A stretch of 64,000 bases of DNA from JBDHWG01 sp046328525 (GCA_046328525.1 JAXLWK010000006.1:1-64000); one strand, 5' to 3'. Shown: positions 1-8,008, counted from the stretch's first letter. A program made the numbers and translations. Notes: generated by a model from the sequence alone, not told the origin.

Positions 1-180
1 CCCTTTCCCTCGTGCGCGAGGTGGCACTTCACCTCCGCTGGCGGATGGGACAAGGGGGAATTTGGGGGGGCATGCCCCTCCAAACCTCCCCGACCCAAGA
101 AGTGCAAAGATAGAGAGAGATTATACCCTTTTGCCTTCTGCCCGCATATGTGCTATCGTTAGCCCAACTCAATACGGCCA
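1..180. other. Left edge, no gene seen; repeat debris
   Basis: No convincing coding sequence is visible here. Positions 64-112 hold a GC-rich dyad followed by a tail resembling the element at 58441-58507 (a CCCCTCCAA arm, then CCGACCC and GTGCAAAGAT), so this is probably repeat debris upstream of the riboswitch. A promoter for the following operon should lie here, but I cannot pick one with confidence. Confidence 0.5.
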
Positions 181-385
181 GACTACGGTGACCTGAAGCC
201 CGGAGGCTAAGGTCAACAATGGGGGAAGTCGGTGTGAGTCCGACGCTGTCCCGCAACTGTAAGGTCGTCAAGAGCCGGTGACACTGTAGTAGCGACGCCC
301 AGTCGCTCTTCAAGCCGAGGAACGACTCAAGTCGTTACTACACGCGGCCCAGCTCGCCGACCAAGCCAGGATACCCGCCGTGGTC
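181..385 (+). promoter_or_regulatory. Cobalamin (B12) riboswitch
   Basis: The conserved cobalamin-riboswitch blocks occur in order: GGGGGAA (221-227), GGTGTGAGTCCGAC (231-244), GCTGTCCCGCAACTGTAA (245-262) and AGCCAGGATACCCGCC (364-379). The closing stem P1 pairs GACTACGG (181-188) with CCGTGGTC (378-385). A P7-like stem pairs GGTCG (263-267) with CGACC (358-362), and an outer P8-like stem pairs GAGC (272-275) with GCTC (352-355). The tip of that arm is replaced by a genomic palindromic repeat (285-342). The aptamer precedes an ECF transport operon, which fits B12 repression of B12 uptake. Positions 386-616 are a GC-rich leader with small hairpins (for example GCCGGG/CCCGGC near 516-534) but no T-tract, so control may be at translation initiation of the GTG at 617. 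This last point is inference. Confidence 0.93.
285..342. repeat. Palindromic repeat B inside the riboswitch
   Basis: TGTAGTAGCGAC (285-296) pairs with GTCGTTACTACA (331-342), with one G-U pair. The same GTAGTAGCGACTTCAGTCGC-type element occurs at 6111, 21449, 24416, 54709 and 60421. Here it forms the apical part of the variable arm of the cobalamin riboswitch. Confidence 0.85.
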
Positions 386-616
386 GGAACCGCGCCGACA
401 CGCGCGTCGGAGGCCCCCCGCCTCCCACGCTTCGCCCAATGACCGCCAGGATGGTCGGGCAAGTTGGCGCCGGTTCCAGCGACCCTCCTTCGAGAGAGAG
501 GCGGGAAAGCACACGCCATCGCCGGGTGATTTCCCCGGCCTGGCCGTGGCCGGATACACCCGACGGCGTGCTACGAACCGCGTCCACTTCGGACGCGGAT
601 TCTGTTAGGAGACCCT

Positions 617-2800
617 GTGCGCCGTCTGCGTTTCGTGTTACCACTGTTTCTATGCCTGGCGCTCGCGGCGGTGGCCCTGGCAACCGCTACCGCCGGCGCC
701 GATGTCATCGTCCACCTCCCCAACGGCAACACCCTGTTCCGCCACGTCACGTTCGACACCCCCACCATTGACGCTGTCCAGGAATTGCAGCGAACCGGCT
801 TGCGCGTCGAGACCAGCGGCGCGGGCAAGGGGACGGCCGTGTGCCGCATTGAGGGCGTCGGCTGCCCCAGCACGGATTGTTTCTGCGCCTGCAACGGCGG
901 CGCGTGCAACTACTGGGCCTTCTGGCGCTCGCAGAACGGCCAGTGGAGCCTGTCCAACGAGGGCGCGGGCGCGGCGCTCGTCGCCAACGGCGCCCTCGAC
1001 GGCTGGCGCTGGGGCGGCGGGCCGCCAATCGCCGGCGTGAGCGCCGCGCCAAGTCTTACGGGGCCTCAACGCGCCGCCTACGCCGGGGCCGACTGGCTGC
1101 GCACGCAGCAGCGGCCCAACGGCGCGTTCGCCACCGGCACGTACAGCGTCGGCCTGACCCTCGACGCCATCCTGGGGGCCGCCGCCGCCGATGCCGCGCC
1201 GGAGACCTGGCGCGCAGTGGGGGGCCGCTCCGCCCTGGAATTCCTGGCGACCGAAGGCGCGGGGTATACCAGGAAGGGCGCGCGGGAGACCGGCAAGTTC
1301 CTGACCGCCGTCGTCGCCGCGAACGGTAACCCATACGACTTCGGCGGCCGCGACCTCGTCGCCCTCACCCGCAGCACGTACCACAACGGGCGCTTCGGCG
1401 CGTCGAACTGGGACCAGGCCTGGGCCATCCTCGGCCTGGCGTCGGTCGGCGAGAGCATCCCGGTCACGGCGACGCGCCAGCTGGCCGCCGACCGCGGCCC
1501 CGACGGCGGCTGGAGCCTGTTCCCCGGTGAGGCGGGCGACGTAGACTCAACCGGCATCGTCTTGCAAGCGCTGGCCGCCGCCCATGAGCCGCTCACCAGC
1601 ACCGCCATTCTCAGCGGGACGGCCTTCCTGCGCGCGCAGCAGAACAGCGACGGCGGCTTCCCTGCCACAGCCGGCGTTCCGTCCAACGCCCCCTCCACGG
1701 CCATGGCCGTCGGCGCTCTGCTCGCCATTGGGCAGAACCCCCTGTCGCCCGCCTGGACACGCGGCGGAAAGACGCCCCTCGACTATCTGCTGACGCTCCA
1801 GAGCGCCGAGGGCGGCTTCGCCGGCGCCGCCGGCCCCAACGACATCCAGGCGACCGGGCAGGGCCTGCCGTCCCTGATGGGCCGCCCGTTCCCGCTCCCC
1901 GGCCGCCACGCCGCCGCCGCGCGCGCCCTCGCCTGGCTCCGCCCGCAGCAGGCCCCCAGCGGCCAGTTCGGCTTCGGCGCGGGCAGCACGATTGACGCCC
2001 TGTTTGCCATCTCAGCGGCAGGCTACGATCCGGCGGCGTGGCGCAGCAGCGCGGGCAACTCCCCCCTCGACTACCTGGCGACGCGCGCGATCACGTACAC
2101 GAACAGCAGCGCCGCGGCGACAGGCAAGCTCATCGTCGGCCTCTCCGCCGCCGGCGTCAACCCGCAGCCGTTCGGCGGCGTGGACCTGCCGGCGAAGCTG
2201 GCGAGCTTCGACCAGGGCGGCGGCCGCTACGGCAACGCCACCGACCAGGCATGGGCAGCCCTCGCCCTGCGCGTCCTCGGCCAGCCGACGGGCGCGGCCG
2301 GCGCCGAGTTGCGTCACCTGCAACTGGCGAATGGCGGGTGGTCGTCCGGTTTCGATCCCGGCGCCGACACCAACACGACGGCCGTGGCGATGCAGGCGCT
2401 CGTGGCCGCGCAGGAGCCGATCACCAGCACGGCCATCGTCAGCGCGACGGCGTACCTGCGCAGCGCCCAGAGCCTCGCCGGCGGCTTCCCGTACACACCG
2501 AGTGACGCGCCGGACGCCAACTCCACGGCCACCGTGATCCAGGCGTTGACAGCGACGGGAGGCGCGCCCGGCGGCCTCGGCTGGACGACGCATCTCACCG
2601 ACACGGCCGCCATCACCCTCACGGCGCAGACGCCGGTGCGTTGGCTGCTGGCGCAGCAGTCGGGTAGTGGCGCGTTCACGTATGGCGGGAGTGACAGCGA
2701 CTTCGCCACGCTGCAAGCGATTCCGGCGCTGCTCGGTCAGCCCCTGCCCATCGCTCCCACCCGCCGCCTCTACCTGCCCCTCGTGGCGAGGGTGAAATGA
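617..2800 (+). CDS. Secreted transcobalamin-like B12-capture protein (DUF4430 plus two alpha/alpha toroids)
   Basis: 727 aa with a GTG start and AGGAG five bases upstream. Residues 1-28 are a signal peptide. Residues about 28-140 form a DUF4430 domain (transcobalamin-like C-terminal domain family) with a cysteine-rich stretch (GCPSTDCFC) and a YWAFWR motif. Residues about 150-420 and 425-715 are two tandem alpha/alpha-toroid segments of the prenyltransferase/terpene-cyclase superfamily, each with repeated W-L-x-x-Q-Q, GGW and GGF turns. The protein ends in LYLPLVARVK, a tail I associate with exported Chloroflexota proteins. Eukaryotic intrinsic factor and transcobalamin also combine an alpha/alpha barrel with this small beta domain. 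Together with the B12 riboswitch and ECF genes this suggests an extracellular cobalamin-binding protein. B12 binding is inferred, not seen. Confidence 0.85.
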   Translation: MRRLRFVLPLFLCLALAAVALATATAGADVIVHLPNGNTLFRHVTFDTPTIDAVQELQRTGLRVETSGAGKGTAVCRIEGVGCPSTDCFCACNGGACNYWAFWRSQNGQWSLSNEGAGAALVANGALDGWRWGGGPPIAGVSAAPSLTGPQRAAYAGADWLRTQQRPNGAFATGTYSVGLTLDAILGAAAADAAPETWRAVGGRSALEFLATEGAGYTRKGARETGKFLTAVVAANGNPYDFGGRDLVALTRSTYHNGRFGASNWDQAWAILGLASVGESIPVTATRQLAADRGPDGGWSLFPGEAGDVDSTGIVLQALAAAHEPLTSTAILSGTAFLRAQQNSDGGFPATAGVPSNAPSTAMAVGALLAIGQNPLSPAWTRGGKTPLDYLLTLQSAEGGFAGAAGPNDIQATGQGLPSLMGRPFPLPGRHAAAARALAWLRPQQAPSGQFGFGAGSTIDALFAISAAGYDPAAWRSSAGNSPLDYLATRAITYTNSSAAATGKLIVGLSAAGVNPQPFGGVDLPAKLASFDQGGGRYGNATDQAWAALALRVLGQPTGAAGAELRHLQLANGGWSSGFDPGADTNTTAVAMQALVAAQEPITSTAIVSATAYLRSAQSLAGGFPYTPSDAPDANSTATVIQALTATGGAPGGLGWTTHLTDTAAITLTAQTPVRWLLAQQSGSGAFTYGGSDSDFATLQAIPALLGQPLPIAPTRRLYLPLVARVK

Positions 2801-4140
2801 GGTTCTCCCGTTTCCACCCCCTATCCCTCTGGGAGAGGGTTAGGGTGAGGGTCACGACAATCCCTCTCCCCCTCTCCCCTTGTGGGAGAGGGGGGCGGGG
2901 GGTGAGGGCCTTATCGCTCATCGCCCTCGTCGCCGCCCTCGTCGCCGCCGTGGCTGTTCTCGCTCCGCGCGCCCACTCCGAGGACAACCGCGTCGGCCTG
3001 GTCGTTCAGTACGGCAACGGCTCGGTATTCATGGGCTGCTATCCCTGGACGGCCGACCTCACCGGCGAGACCCTACTGCGCCGCGCGGGGCTGGACGTGG
3101 AAGCCGACTACGGCAGCGGCATGGGCGCGCTCATCTGCCGCATCGGACCGGACGGATGCTCGCAGCAGGACTGTCTGTGCCAGGCCCAGACACCGCCCCT
3201 GCGTTATTGGGCGTACTGGCGGCTGGACCGCGCTCGTGGCGACTGGGTCTATTCCCAGCAAGGCTCCTCCAACCGCGCGCTCCAGGCCGGCGACGTGGAC
3301 GGCTGGGCGTGGGGCGTTGGCACGGCCGCTTTCGGAGCGAAGCCGCCGAAGGTCACGTTCGAGCAGGTCTGCCCCGCGCCGACCACCACCCCGACGGCAG
3401 GCCCGACCTTCACGCTGACTCCCGCGCCAAGCCCGACACACACACCGCCCGCGCCGACGGCGACCAGCGTCCCGCCGCCCGTGGCGCACGCGCTGCCATC
3501 GGCGACGCCGTCGCCCGCGCCGAGCGCCGCGCCGTCGGCGACACCCGTCCCCACGGCTACGAGCGCCGCCCCCGCCACGTCGGCTGCCGTGCTGTCGTCC
3601 ACCGATGCAACGCCGACCACCGACCCTGGGTCCGGTAGGGGCGGGTCTGAGACCCGCCCCTCCACGCCGACCGCCGCCGCTGCATCCGCTGGCGGCGGGT
3701 CGGAGACCCGCCCCTCCACGCCGACCGCCGCCGCCGCATCCGGTGGCGGCGGGTCTGACACTCGGCCCCCCACGCCAACCATCGCCGCATCCGGTGGCGG
3801 CGGGTCTGACACTCGCCCCCCCATGCCAACCGCCGACCCTGCATCCGGTGGCGGCGGGTCTGACACTCGCCCCCCCATGCCAACCGCCGACCCTGCATCC
3901 GGTAGGGGCGGGTCTCAGACCCGCCCCTCCACGCCTGCCACGCCGGACAGCCGCGTCGTGGCGCAGGCCCCGGCCGGCGCGACGGTAGACCTGAGCCGCC
4001 TGACGCCGGTCGTCGCCGGGGCAAGCCGGGGCGCCGTCGAGGGCTTCAACAGCGGGGCGCCGGTCGGCTACATCGCCTTCATCGCCCTCGTCGCCGGCCT
4101 GGGCGCTGTGCTGTGGCTGCGCCGCCGAGGTGAGCCATGA
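2797..4140 (+). CDS. Membrane-anchored DUF4430 protein of the B12 operon
   Basis: 447 aa; the ATG overlaps the previous stop (ATGA). After an arginine-rich, repeat-encoded N terminus (residues 7-35) comes a hydrophobic signal (about 37-60). A DUF4430 domain follows at about 64-195, with the same GCSQQDCLC and YWAYWR motifs as its neighbour. A long Thr/Pro/Ser linker (about 195-375) then includes six 18-residue repeats made of palindromic DNA, and a C-terminal transmembrane helix is followed by LRRRGEP. An alternative start is the GTG at 2902, just after the repeat, which gives a clean signal peptide. The likely role is a cell-surface cobalamin-binding subunit handing ligand from the secreted protein to the ECF transporter. 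The function is inferred from domain and context. Confidence 0.82.
   Translation: MRFSRFHPLSLWERVRVRVTTIPLPLSPCGRGGRGVRALSLIALVAALVAAVAVLAPRAHSEDNRVGLVVQYGNGSVFMGCYPWTADLTGETLLRRAGLDVEADYGSGMGALICRIGPDGCSQQDCLCQAQTPPLRYWAYWRLDRARGDWVYSQQGSSNRALQAGDVDGWAWGVGTAAFGAKPPKVTFEQVCPAPTTTPTAGPTFTLTPAPSPTHTPPAPTATSVPPPVAHALPSATPSPAPSAAPSATPVPTATSAAPATSAAVLSSTDATPTTDPGSGRGGSETRPSTPTAAAASAGGGSETRPSTPTAAAASGGGGSDTRPPTPTIAASGGGGSDTRPPMPTADPASGGGGSDTRPPMPTADPASGRGGSQTRPSTPATPDSRVVAQAPAGATVDLSRLTPVVAGASRGAVEGFNSGAPVGYIAFIALVAGLGAVLWLRRRGEP
2820..2905. repeat. Palindromic repeat E (CCCTCTCCC / GGGAGAGGG)
   Basis: Two inverted copies of a GGGAGAGGG-type arm flank TTAGGGTGAGGGT-like segments. The same element appears at 25801-25887 and 42201-42244, with related GC-rich forms at 5205-5290 and 57978-58078. 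It is read through as the N terminus of the second DUF4430 protein. Confidence 0.8.
3634..3930. repeat. In-frame array of palindromic repeat A units
   Basis: Six tandem units of about 51-54 bp are each built on GGGGCGGGTCTGAGACCCGC or a decayed copy. The first and last units keep the intact palindrome, and the middle four have mismatched arms (for example GGCGGGTCTGACACTCGCC). All preserve the reading frame and encode an 18-residue SGGGGSDTRPPxPT-type unit. The palindrome is the same as the intergenic elements at 32319-32347 and 47266-47294. Confidence 0.88.
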
Positions 4141-5327
4141 GCGGCTTCGCGCGCCACCCGCTCGTCTGGTTCATCTGGCTCGCCGCCGCGTTCACGGCGG
4201 CCATGACCACGCGCAATCCGCTGTACCTGGCCGTCCAGTTGATGGCGCTGCTGGTCGCCTACCAGGCCATCGCCGCGCACGCGCCCAACGGCCCCGCGTG
4301 GAGCACATTCATACGCTTTGGCCTGAGCCTGGCGCTCATCAGCGTCGCCATCAACGCCCTCATGGCCCACGCCGGTGACACCGTCCTCCTCCGCCTGCCG
4401 GCGGTGTGGCCCATCGTCGGCGGGAACGTTACCCTGGAAGCCATCGCCCAGGGGCTGATTGGCGTGCTTCAACTCGCCTGCCTGCTCGTGGCGGGTGCGA
4501 TCATTGGGCTGACCCTCGACTCGGCGGCTTTTCTGCGCCTGACCCCGGCCGGCTTCTATCACGCCGGGCTTGTGCTCACCATCGGCCTCGCCTTCGTCCC
4601 GCAGACCGTCGCCGGGTTCCAGGAGATCCGCGAGGCGCAGCGCGTGCGCGGCCACCGCTTCCGCGCCCCCCGCGATCTGCTGCCCCTCATCGGCCCGTTG
4701 CTGACGACGGGCCTGGAGCGCGCGGTCCAGCTGGCCGAAAGCCTCGAAGCGCGCGGCTTCGGTTACGTCGAGGACGAGCGCGACGGGGCGTGGGCGGCGC
4801 AGCTTGGGCTGCTCGTCGGCGGGCTGCTCATCGGCGGCGCGCTGTTCAGCCTCGGCTACTGGGGCCGCCAGCCGCTCGTCCTCGCCGCCCTCGTCGCCGG
4901 GGCCGCGGCGCTGGCGTACACCCTGGCCCGCCTCATGCCGCGCGTGCGGCGGACGCGCTACCGGCGCCTCAATTGGTCGCTCAACGACGCCCTGGTTGGC
5001 GGCGCCTCCCTGACGCTGCTGGCGCTCCTTATTGGCATCCTCACGTCTCAACCGGCGATCCTGTTCTACACGCCGTTTCCGCGCCTGACGTGGCCGCCGT
5101 TCCTGCCGTGGGTCGGGCTGACCTACCTGCTGCTGCTCGCGCCAGTCGTCCCTGTCCCGGCATTCCTTCCGCTACTGAACTCAGGAGAGCAACCATCTCC
5201 GCCCCCACCATCCCCCGCCTCGCTACGCTCGGCCCCCCCTTCCCCCCCCACGCGTGGGGGGAGGAAGGGGGTTGGGGGAATGGAGGAGGGACGAAGCGCG
5301 CCCGATCCGCAGCAGGAGCCGCGATGA
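4137..5327 (+). CDS. ecfT: ECF transporter transmembrane component EcfT
   Basis: 396 aa; the ATG overlaps the preceding stop by four bases. EcfT is the integral membrane scaffold that couples the two ATPases to the substrate-binding S component. Several hydrophobic segments are visible (about residues 9-45, 60-80, 105-130, 142-160, then a C-terminal set near 220-265 and 290-345). The two cytoplasmic coupling motifs with small residues next to Arg and Gly are visible as REAQRVRG (about 163-170) and AESLEARGF (about 200-208). The last 40 residues (from about 357) are low complexity, encoded by GC-rich palindromic repeat E, and are probably not part of the fold. The ATPase gene starts at its stop codon (ATGA). 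Confidence 0.9.
   Translation: MSGFARHPLVWFIWLAAAFTAAMTTRNPLYLAVQLMALLVAYQAIAAHAPNGPAWSTFIRFGLSLALISVAINALMAHAGDTVLLRLPAVWPIVGGNVTLEAIAQGLIGVLQLACLLVAGAIIGLTLDSAAFLRLTPAGFYHAGLVLTIGLAFVPQTVAGFQEIREAQRVRGHRFRAPRDLLPLIGPLLTTGLERAVQLAESLEARGFGYVEDERDGAWAAQLGLLVGGLLIGGALFSLGYWGRQPLVLAALVAGAAALAYTLARLMPRVRRTRYRRLNWSLNDALVGGASLTLLALLIGILTSQPAILFYTPFPRLTWPPFLPWVGLTYLLLLAPVVPVPAFLPLLNSGEQPSPPPPSPASLRSAPPSPPTRGGRKGVGGMEEGRSAPDPQQEPR
5205..5290. repeat. GC-rich inverted repeat at the 3' end of ecfT
   Basis: A CCCCCCACGC/GCGTGGGGGG dyad flanked by CCTTCCCCC and GGAAGGGGG-type arms is translated as the C-terminal tail of EcfT. It resembles the element inside birA (57978-58078). Confidence 0.7.
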
Positions 5328-6934
5328 TTGAGCTGCGCGGCGTGCGCTACGCCTACCCCGACAGCCCGCGGCCGGCGCTGGACGACGTGAACCTGAGCCT
5401 GCCGGCCGGCAGCTTCACCCTGGCCGTCGGCGCGTCGGGCAGTGGCAAGTCCACCCTGCTCCGCACGCTCAACGGCCTCGTGCCCCATTTCTACGGCGGC
5501 TCGTTCAGCGGGACGGTGCGCGCCGCCGGGGTAGACCCGGTGGCCCTGACGCCGCGCCGCGTCGGCCGCCACGTCGGCTTCGTGTTCCAGGACCCGGAGG
5601 CCCAATTCGTCGTCTCAACTGTCGAGGACGAGCTAGCCTTTGGCATGGAGAACTTCGGCATCGCGCCGGCCGAGATGCGCCGCCGCATCCGCGACATCCT
5701 GCCGCGCCTGGGCCTGGAACGGCTGCGCGCGCGCCGCGTGGACACGCTGTCGGGCGGTGAGCGCCAGCGCGTCGCCATCGCCAGTGTCCTGACGCTCCAG
5801 CCCGCCGTCCTTGTGCTGGATGAGCCGACATCGCAACTCGACCCCGACGGCGCGGCGTCCGTCCTCGGCCTGGTGGATGATCTACACACGACGTTTGGGC
5901 TGACGGTCGTCCTCGCGGAACACCGCGTCGAGCGCGTCGTCAGCGCCGCCGATCTCGTCCTCACCGTTGACCGGGGACGCGCTGTCGTGGGCGCGCCGTC
6001 CGCCATGCTCGGCGGCCACCCCCTCGCGCCACCGGTGACACGCCTCGCCGCCGCCCTCGGCTGGTCGCCACCGCCGTTGACCCTCGCCGACGCCAGGGCC
6101 CTCGTGCGTCGTAACGACTTCAGTCGTTTCAGCCAGCAAGAAGCGACTAAAGTCGCTACTACATGCCCTTCATCTCCCGGTGATACGATCCTCGACATGC
6201 GCGGCGTGTCCTTCGACTACGCCACCGGCGCGGCGTTGCGCGACGTGGACCTGGCCGTTCGCGGGGGTGAGATTGTGGCGCTCATGGGCCACAACGGCGC
6301 GGGCAAGACAACCCTCCTCAAGCTCGCCATCGGCCTGCTGCGGGCGCGGAGCGGCGAGGTGCGCGTGCTCGGCCGCCTCGTGCGCGGCGGCGAGACGGCG
6401 GACCTGGCGCAGCGCGTGGGCTATGTTCCCCAGAACCCCGGCGCGCTTCTGTTCGCCGACACGGTGCGCGACGAGGTCGCCTTCACCCGCAAGACCCACG
6501 GCCTGCCGATGGACGACGGCATCCTGGACGCCCTCGGCCTGCGCCCCCTGGCCGACGCCTACCCGCGCGATCTCAGCGTCGGCGAGCGCCAGCGGGCGGC
6601 CCTGGCGGCGGTCCTGGCCGCCGATCCGGCGCTGCTCCTGCTGGACGAGCCGACGCGGGGGCTGGACAGCGGGCAGAAGGCGGCGCTGGCGAAGCTGCTG
6701 CAGGAGCAGGCGGCGGCCGGGCGCGGGGTGCTGCTCACAACGCACGATGTGGAATTGGCGGCGGCGTGCGCGGATCGCGTCGTGATCCTGGACGGCGGTC
6801 GTGTGGCTGAGGCCGGCGACACGGCGGTGGTGATGGGGCGCGCGCCGTCGTTCGCCAGCCAGATCGCGCAGCTCTTCGGGGGTCGCGGCTGGCTTACGCC
6901 GGAGGATGTGCTGGCAATAGGAGAAGCGAGATGA
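5324..6934 (+). CDS. ecfA: Fused ECF transporter ATPase (EcfA-EcfA')
   Basis: 536 aa; starts at ATG 5324, overlapping the ecfT stop. Two complete ABC ATPase domains lie in one chain. Domain 1 (about 1-235) has Walker A GASGSGKST, Q-loop FQDPEAQ, signature LSGGERQR, Walker B VLVLDEPTSQLDP and switch histidine AEHR. Domain 2 (about 285-510) has Walker A GHNGAGKTT, Q-loop VPQNPGALL, signature LSVGERQR, Walker B LLLLDEPTRGLD and TTHD. The pair powers the cobalamin ECF transporter. The interdomain linker (about 261-285) is encoded by palindromic repeat B. Separate EcfA and EcfA' genes are common elsewhere, so this is a fusion. Confidence 0.95.
   Translation: MIELRGVRYAYPDSPRPALDDVNLSLPAGSFTLAVGASGSGKSTLLRTLNGLVPHFYGGSFSGTVRAAGVDPVALTPRRVGRHVGFVFQDPEAQFVVSTVEDELAFGMENFGIAPAEMRRRIRDILPRLGLERLRARRVDTLSGGERQRVAIASVLTLQPAVLVLDEPTSQLDPDGAASVLGLVDDLHTTFGLTVVLAEHRVERVVSAADLVLTVDRGRAVVGAPSAMLGGHPLAPPVTRLAAALGWSPPPLTLADARALVRRNDFSRFSQQEATKVATTCPSSPGDTILDMRGVSFDYATGAALRDVDLAVRGGEIVALMGHNGAGKTTLLKLAIGLLRARSGEVRVLGRLVRGGETADLAQRVGYVPQNPGALLFADTVRDEVAFTRKTHGLPMDDGILDALGLRPLADAYPRDLSVGERQRAALAAVLAADPALLLLDEPTRGLDSGQKAALAKLLQEQAAAGRGVLLTTHDVELAAACADRVVILDGGRVAEAGDTAVVMGRAPSFASQIAQLFGGRGWLTPEDVLAIGEAR
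6111..6163. repeat. Palindromic repeat B within the EcfA-EcfA' linker
   Basis: GTAACGACTTCAGTCGTT (6111-6128) and a downstream AAGCGACTAAAGTCGCTACT arm form an inverted repeat of the same family as that in the riboswitch. It is read in frame as residues about 263-280, between the two ATPase domains. Confidence 0.85.
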
Positions 6935-6960
6935 GTGACATTGTATCGTGCGGCGACTTC

Positions 6961-7158
6961 TGGACCGCGAAGGCCACGAAAGTCCGCGAAAAACACGCGG
7001 CTCTACGGCATAGCGTAGAGACCTTCCTCCGCTCCTCTCACAGGCGGGGAGACCGGCGGACAATACACTCTTCTACCCCAAACAGCGCCGCTGCCGAAAA
7101 CCACCGCCTGAGCGTACCATTTCGCGCTTTTCGCGCCCTTTCGTGGCCTTCGGGGTCC
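6961..7158. repeat. Nested intergenic repeat: element F inside element D
   Basis: The outer arms TGGACCGCGAAGGCCACGAA and TTCGTGGCCTTCGGGGTCCA form element D, also found at 10302-10408 and 42031-42140. Between them, GGCTCTACGGCATAGCGTAG starts a different element (F) whose full form is at 14681-14780. The two together look like an insertion of one short element into another. Confidence 0.8.
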
Positions 7159-7180
7159 AATATCCTTATCGAGGCAGAGC

Positions 7181-8008
7181 ATGTCGCCTTCGCAGCGTAG
7201 CCACGTGACGCGCTGGCTGCGGTGGGCGAGCCTGGCCCTGGGCGCGCTCGGCGGCCTGGCGGCGTTCCTCTACCCCTTCTTCCTGCCGGACCTCAGCGGC
7301 GCGCCGGAGATGTCGGCCCACGCCAACGACGCGCCCATCGCCTTCTTCGGCCTCCTCGGGCTGACGCTCCTCACCACCCTGGCCGCGCTCGAGACCGAGG
7401 GCTACAGCGCCAAGACCGTCGCCGTCCTGGGCGTCCTGACCGCCATCAACGCCGCCCTGCGCCTGGTCCCCCATCCGGCCGGGGCGTCGGGGATGTTCTT
7501 CCTGCCCATCCTGTGCGGCTACGTCTTCGGCGCGGAGTTTGGCTTCCTGCTCGGCACGCTGAGCATGGCCCTGTCGGCCCTGGCGACCGGCGGCATCGGC
7601 CCGTGGCTGCCGTATCAGATGTGGGCGCTGGGCTGGCTAGGCATGAGCGCGGGCTGGCTGCCGCGCTTCCCCGCTCGGCCGCATCTCGAGGCGTGGCTCC
7701 TGGCAGTGTTCGGCGGTTTGTGGGGCTTGCTGTTTGGGGCGATCATGAACCTGTGGTTCTGGCCCTACGTCGTGGGCGACTCGTCGCAGTCGTGGCAGGC
7801 GGGGGTGGGCTGGCTGGACGGCGTCCAGCGCTACGTCGTCTTCTACGCGGCCACGTCGCTGTGGTGGGACATCACGGCGGCCATCGCCAACTTCGTGATC
7901 CTGCTCTTGTTCGCCGCGCCGCTTCTGCGCGTCCTGCGGCGCTTCCGCCGCCGCTTCGTCGTCACCTACGCCCCTAGCGTCACCTCACCTACGCCCGTCG
8001 AGCATTAA
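7181..8008 (+). CDS. ECF transporter S component, predicted cobalamin-specific
   Basis: 275 aa, ATG preceded by GAGG. About six transmembrane helices are visible (near residues 15-35, 53-70, 80-100, 105-135, 160-190 and 215-240), with a positively charged C terminus. S components are small membrane proteins that bind the vitamin and dock on EcfT. The position at the end of a B12-riboswitch operon with EcfT and EcfA makes cobalamin the likely substrate, by analogy with CbrT-type S components. The length is greater than the usual 170-220 aa. Substrate assignment rests on context, since the S family cannot be resolved by eye. Confidence 0.82.
   Translation: MSPSQRSHVTRWLRWASLALGALGGLAAFLYPFFLPDLSGAPEMSAHANDAPIAFFGLLGLTLLTTLAALETEGYSAKTVAVLGVLTAINAALRLVPHPAGASGMFFLPILCGYVFGAEFGFLLGTLSMALSALATGGIGPWLPYQMWALGWLGMSAGWLPRFPARPHLEAWLLAVFGGLWGLLFGAIMNLWFWPYVVGDSSQSWQAGVGWLDGVQRYVVFYAATSLWWDITAAIANFVILLLFAAPLLRVLRRFRRRFVVTYAPSVTSPTPVEH

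Noticed and set aside
386..616. Intrinsic terminator as riboswitch expression platform
   Set aside because: Hairpins are present but none is followed by a T-tract; translation control is more likely.
2012..2716. Long open frames opposite or out of frame with strong genes (for example 2012-2716 minus, 26172-27002 minus, 48307-49851 minus)
   Set aside because: They are high-GC shadows: Arg/Ala/Gly/Pro-rich, low-complexity, no family similarity, fully overlapping well-supported genes.
6961..7158. Repeat-rich interval as an insertion sequence
   Set aside because: No transposase frame or IS-like terminal organisation is visible, only short dyads.
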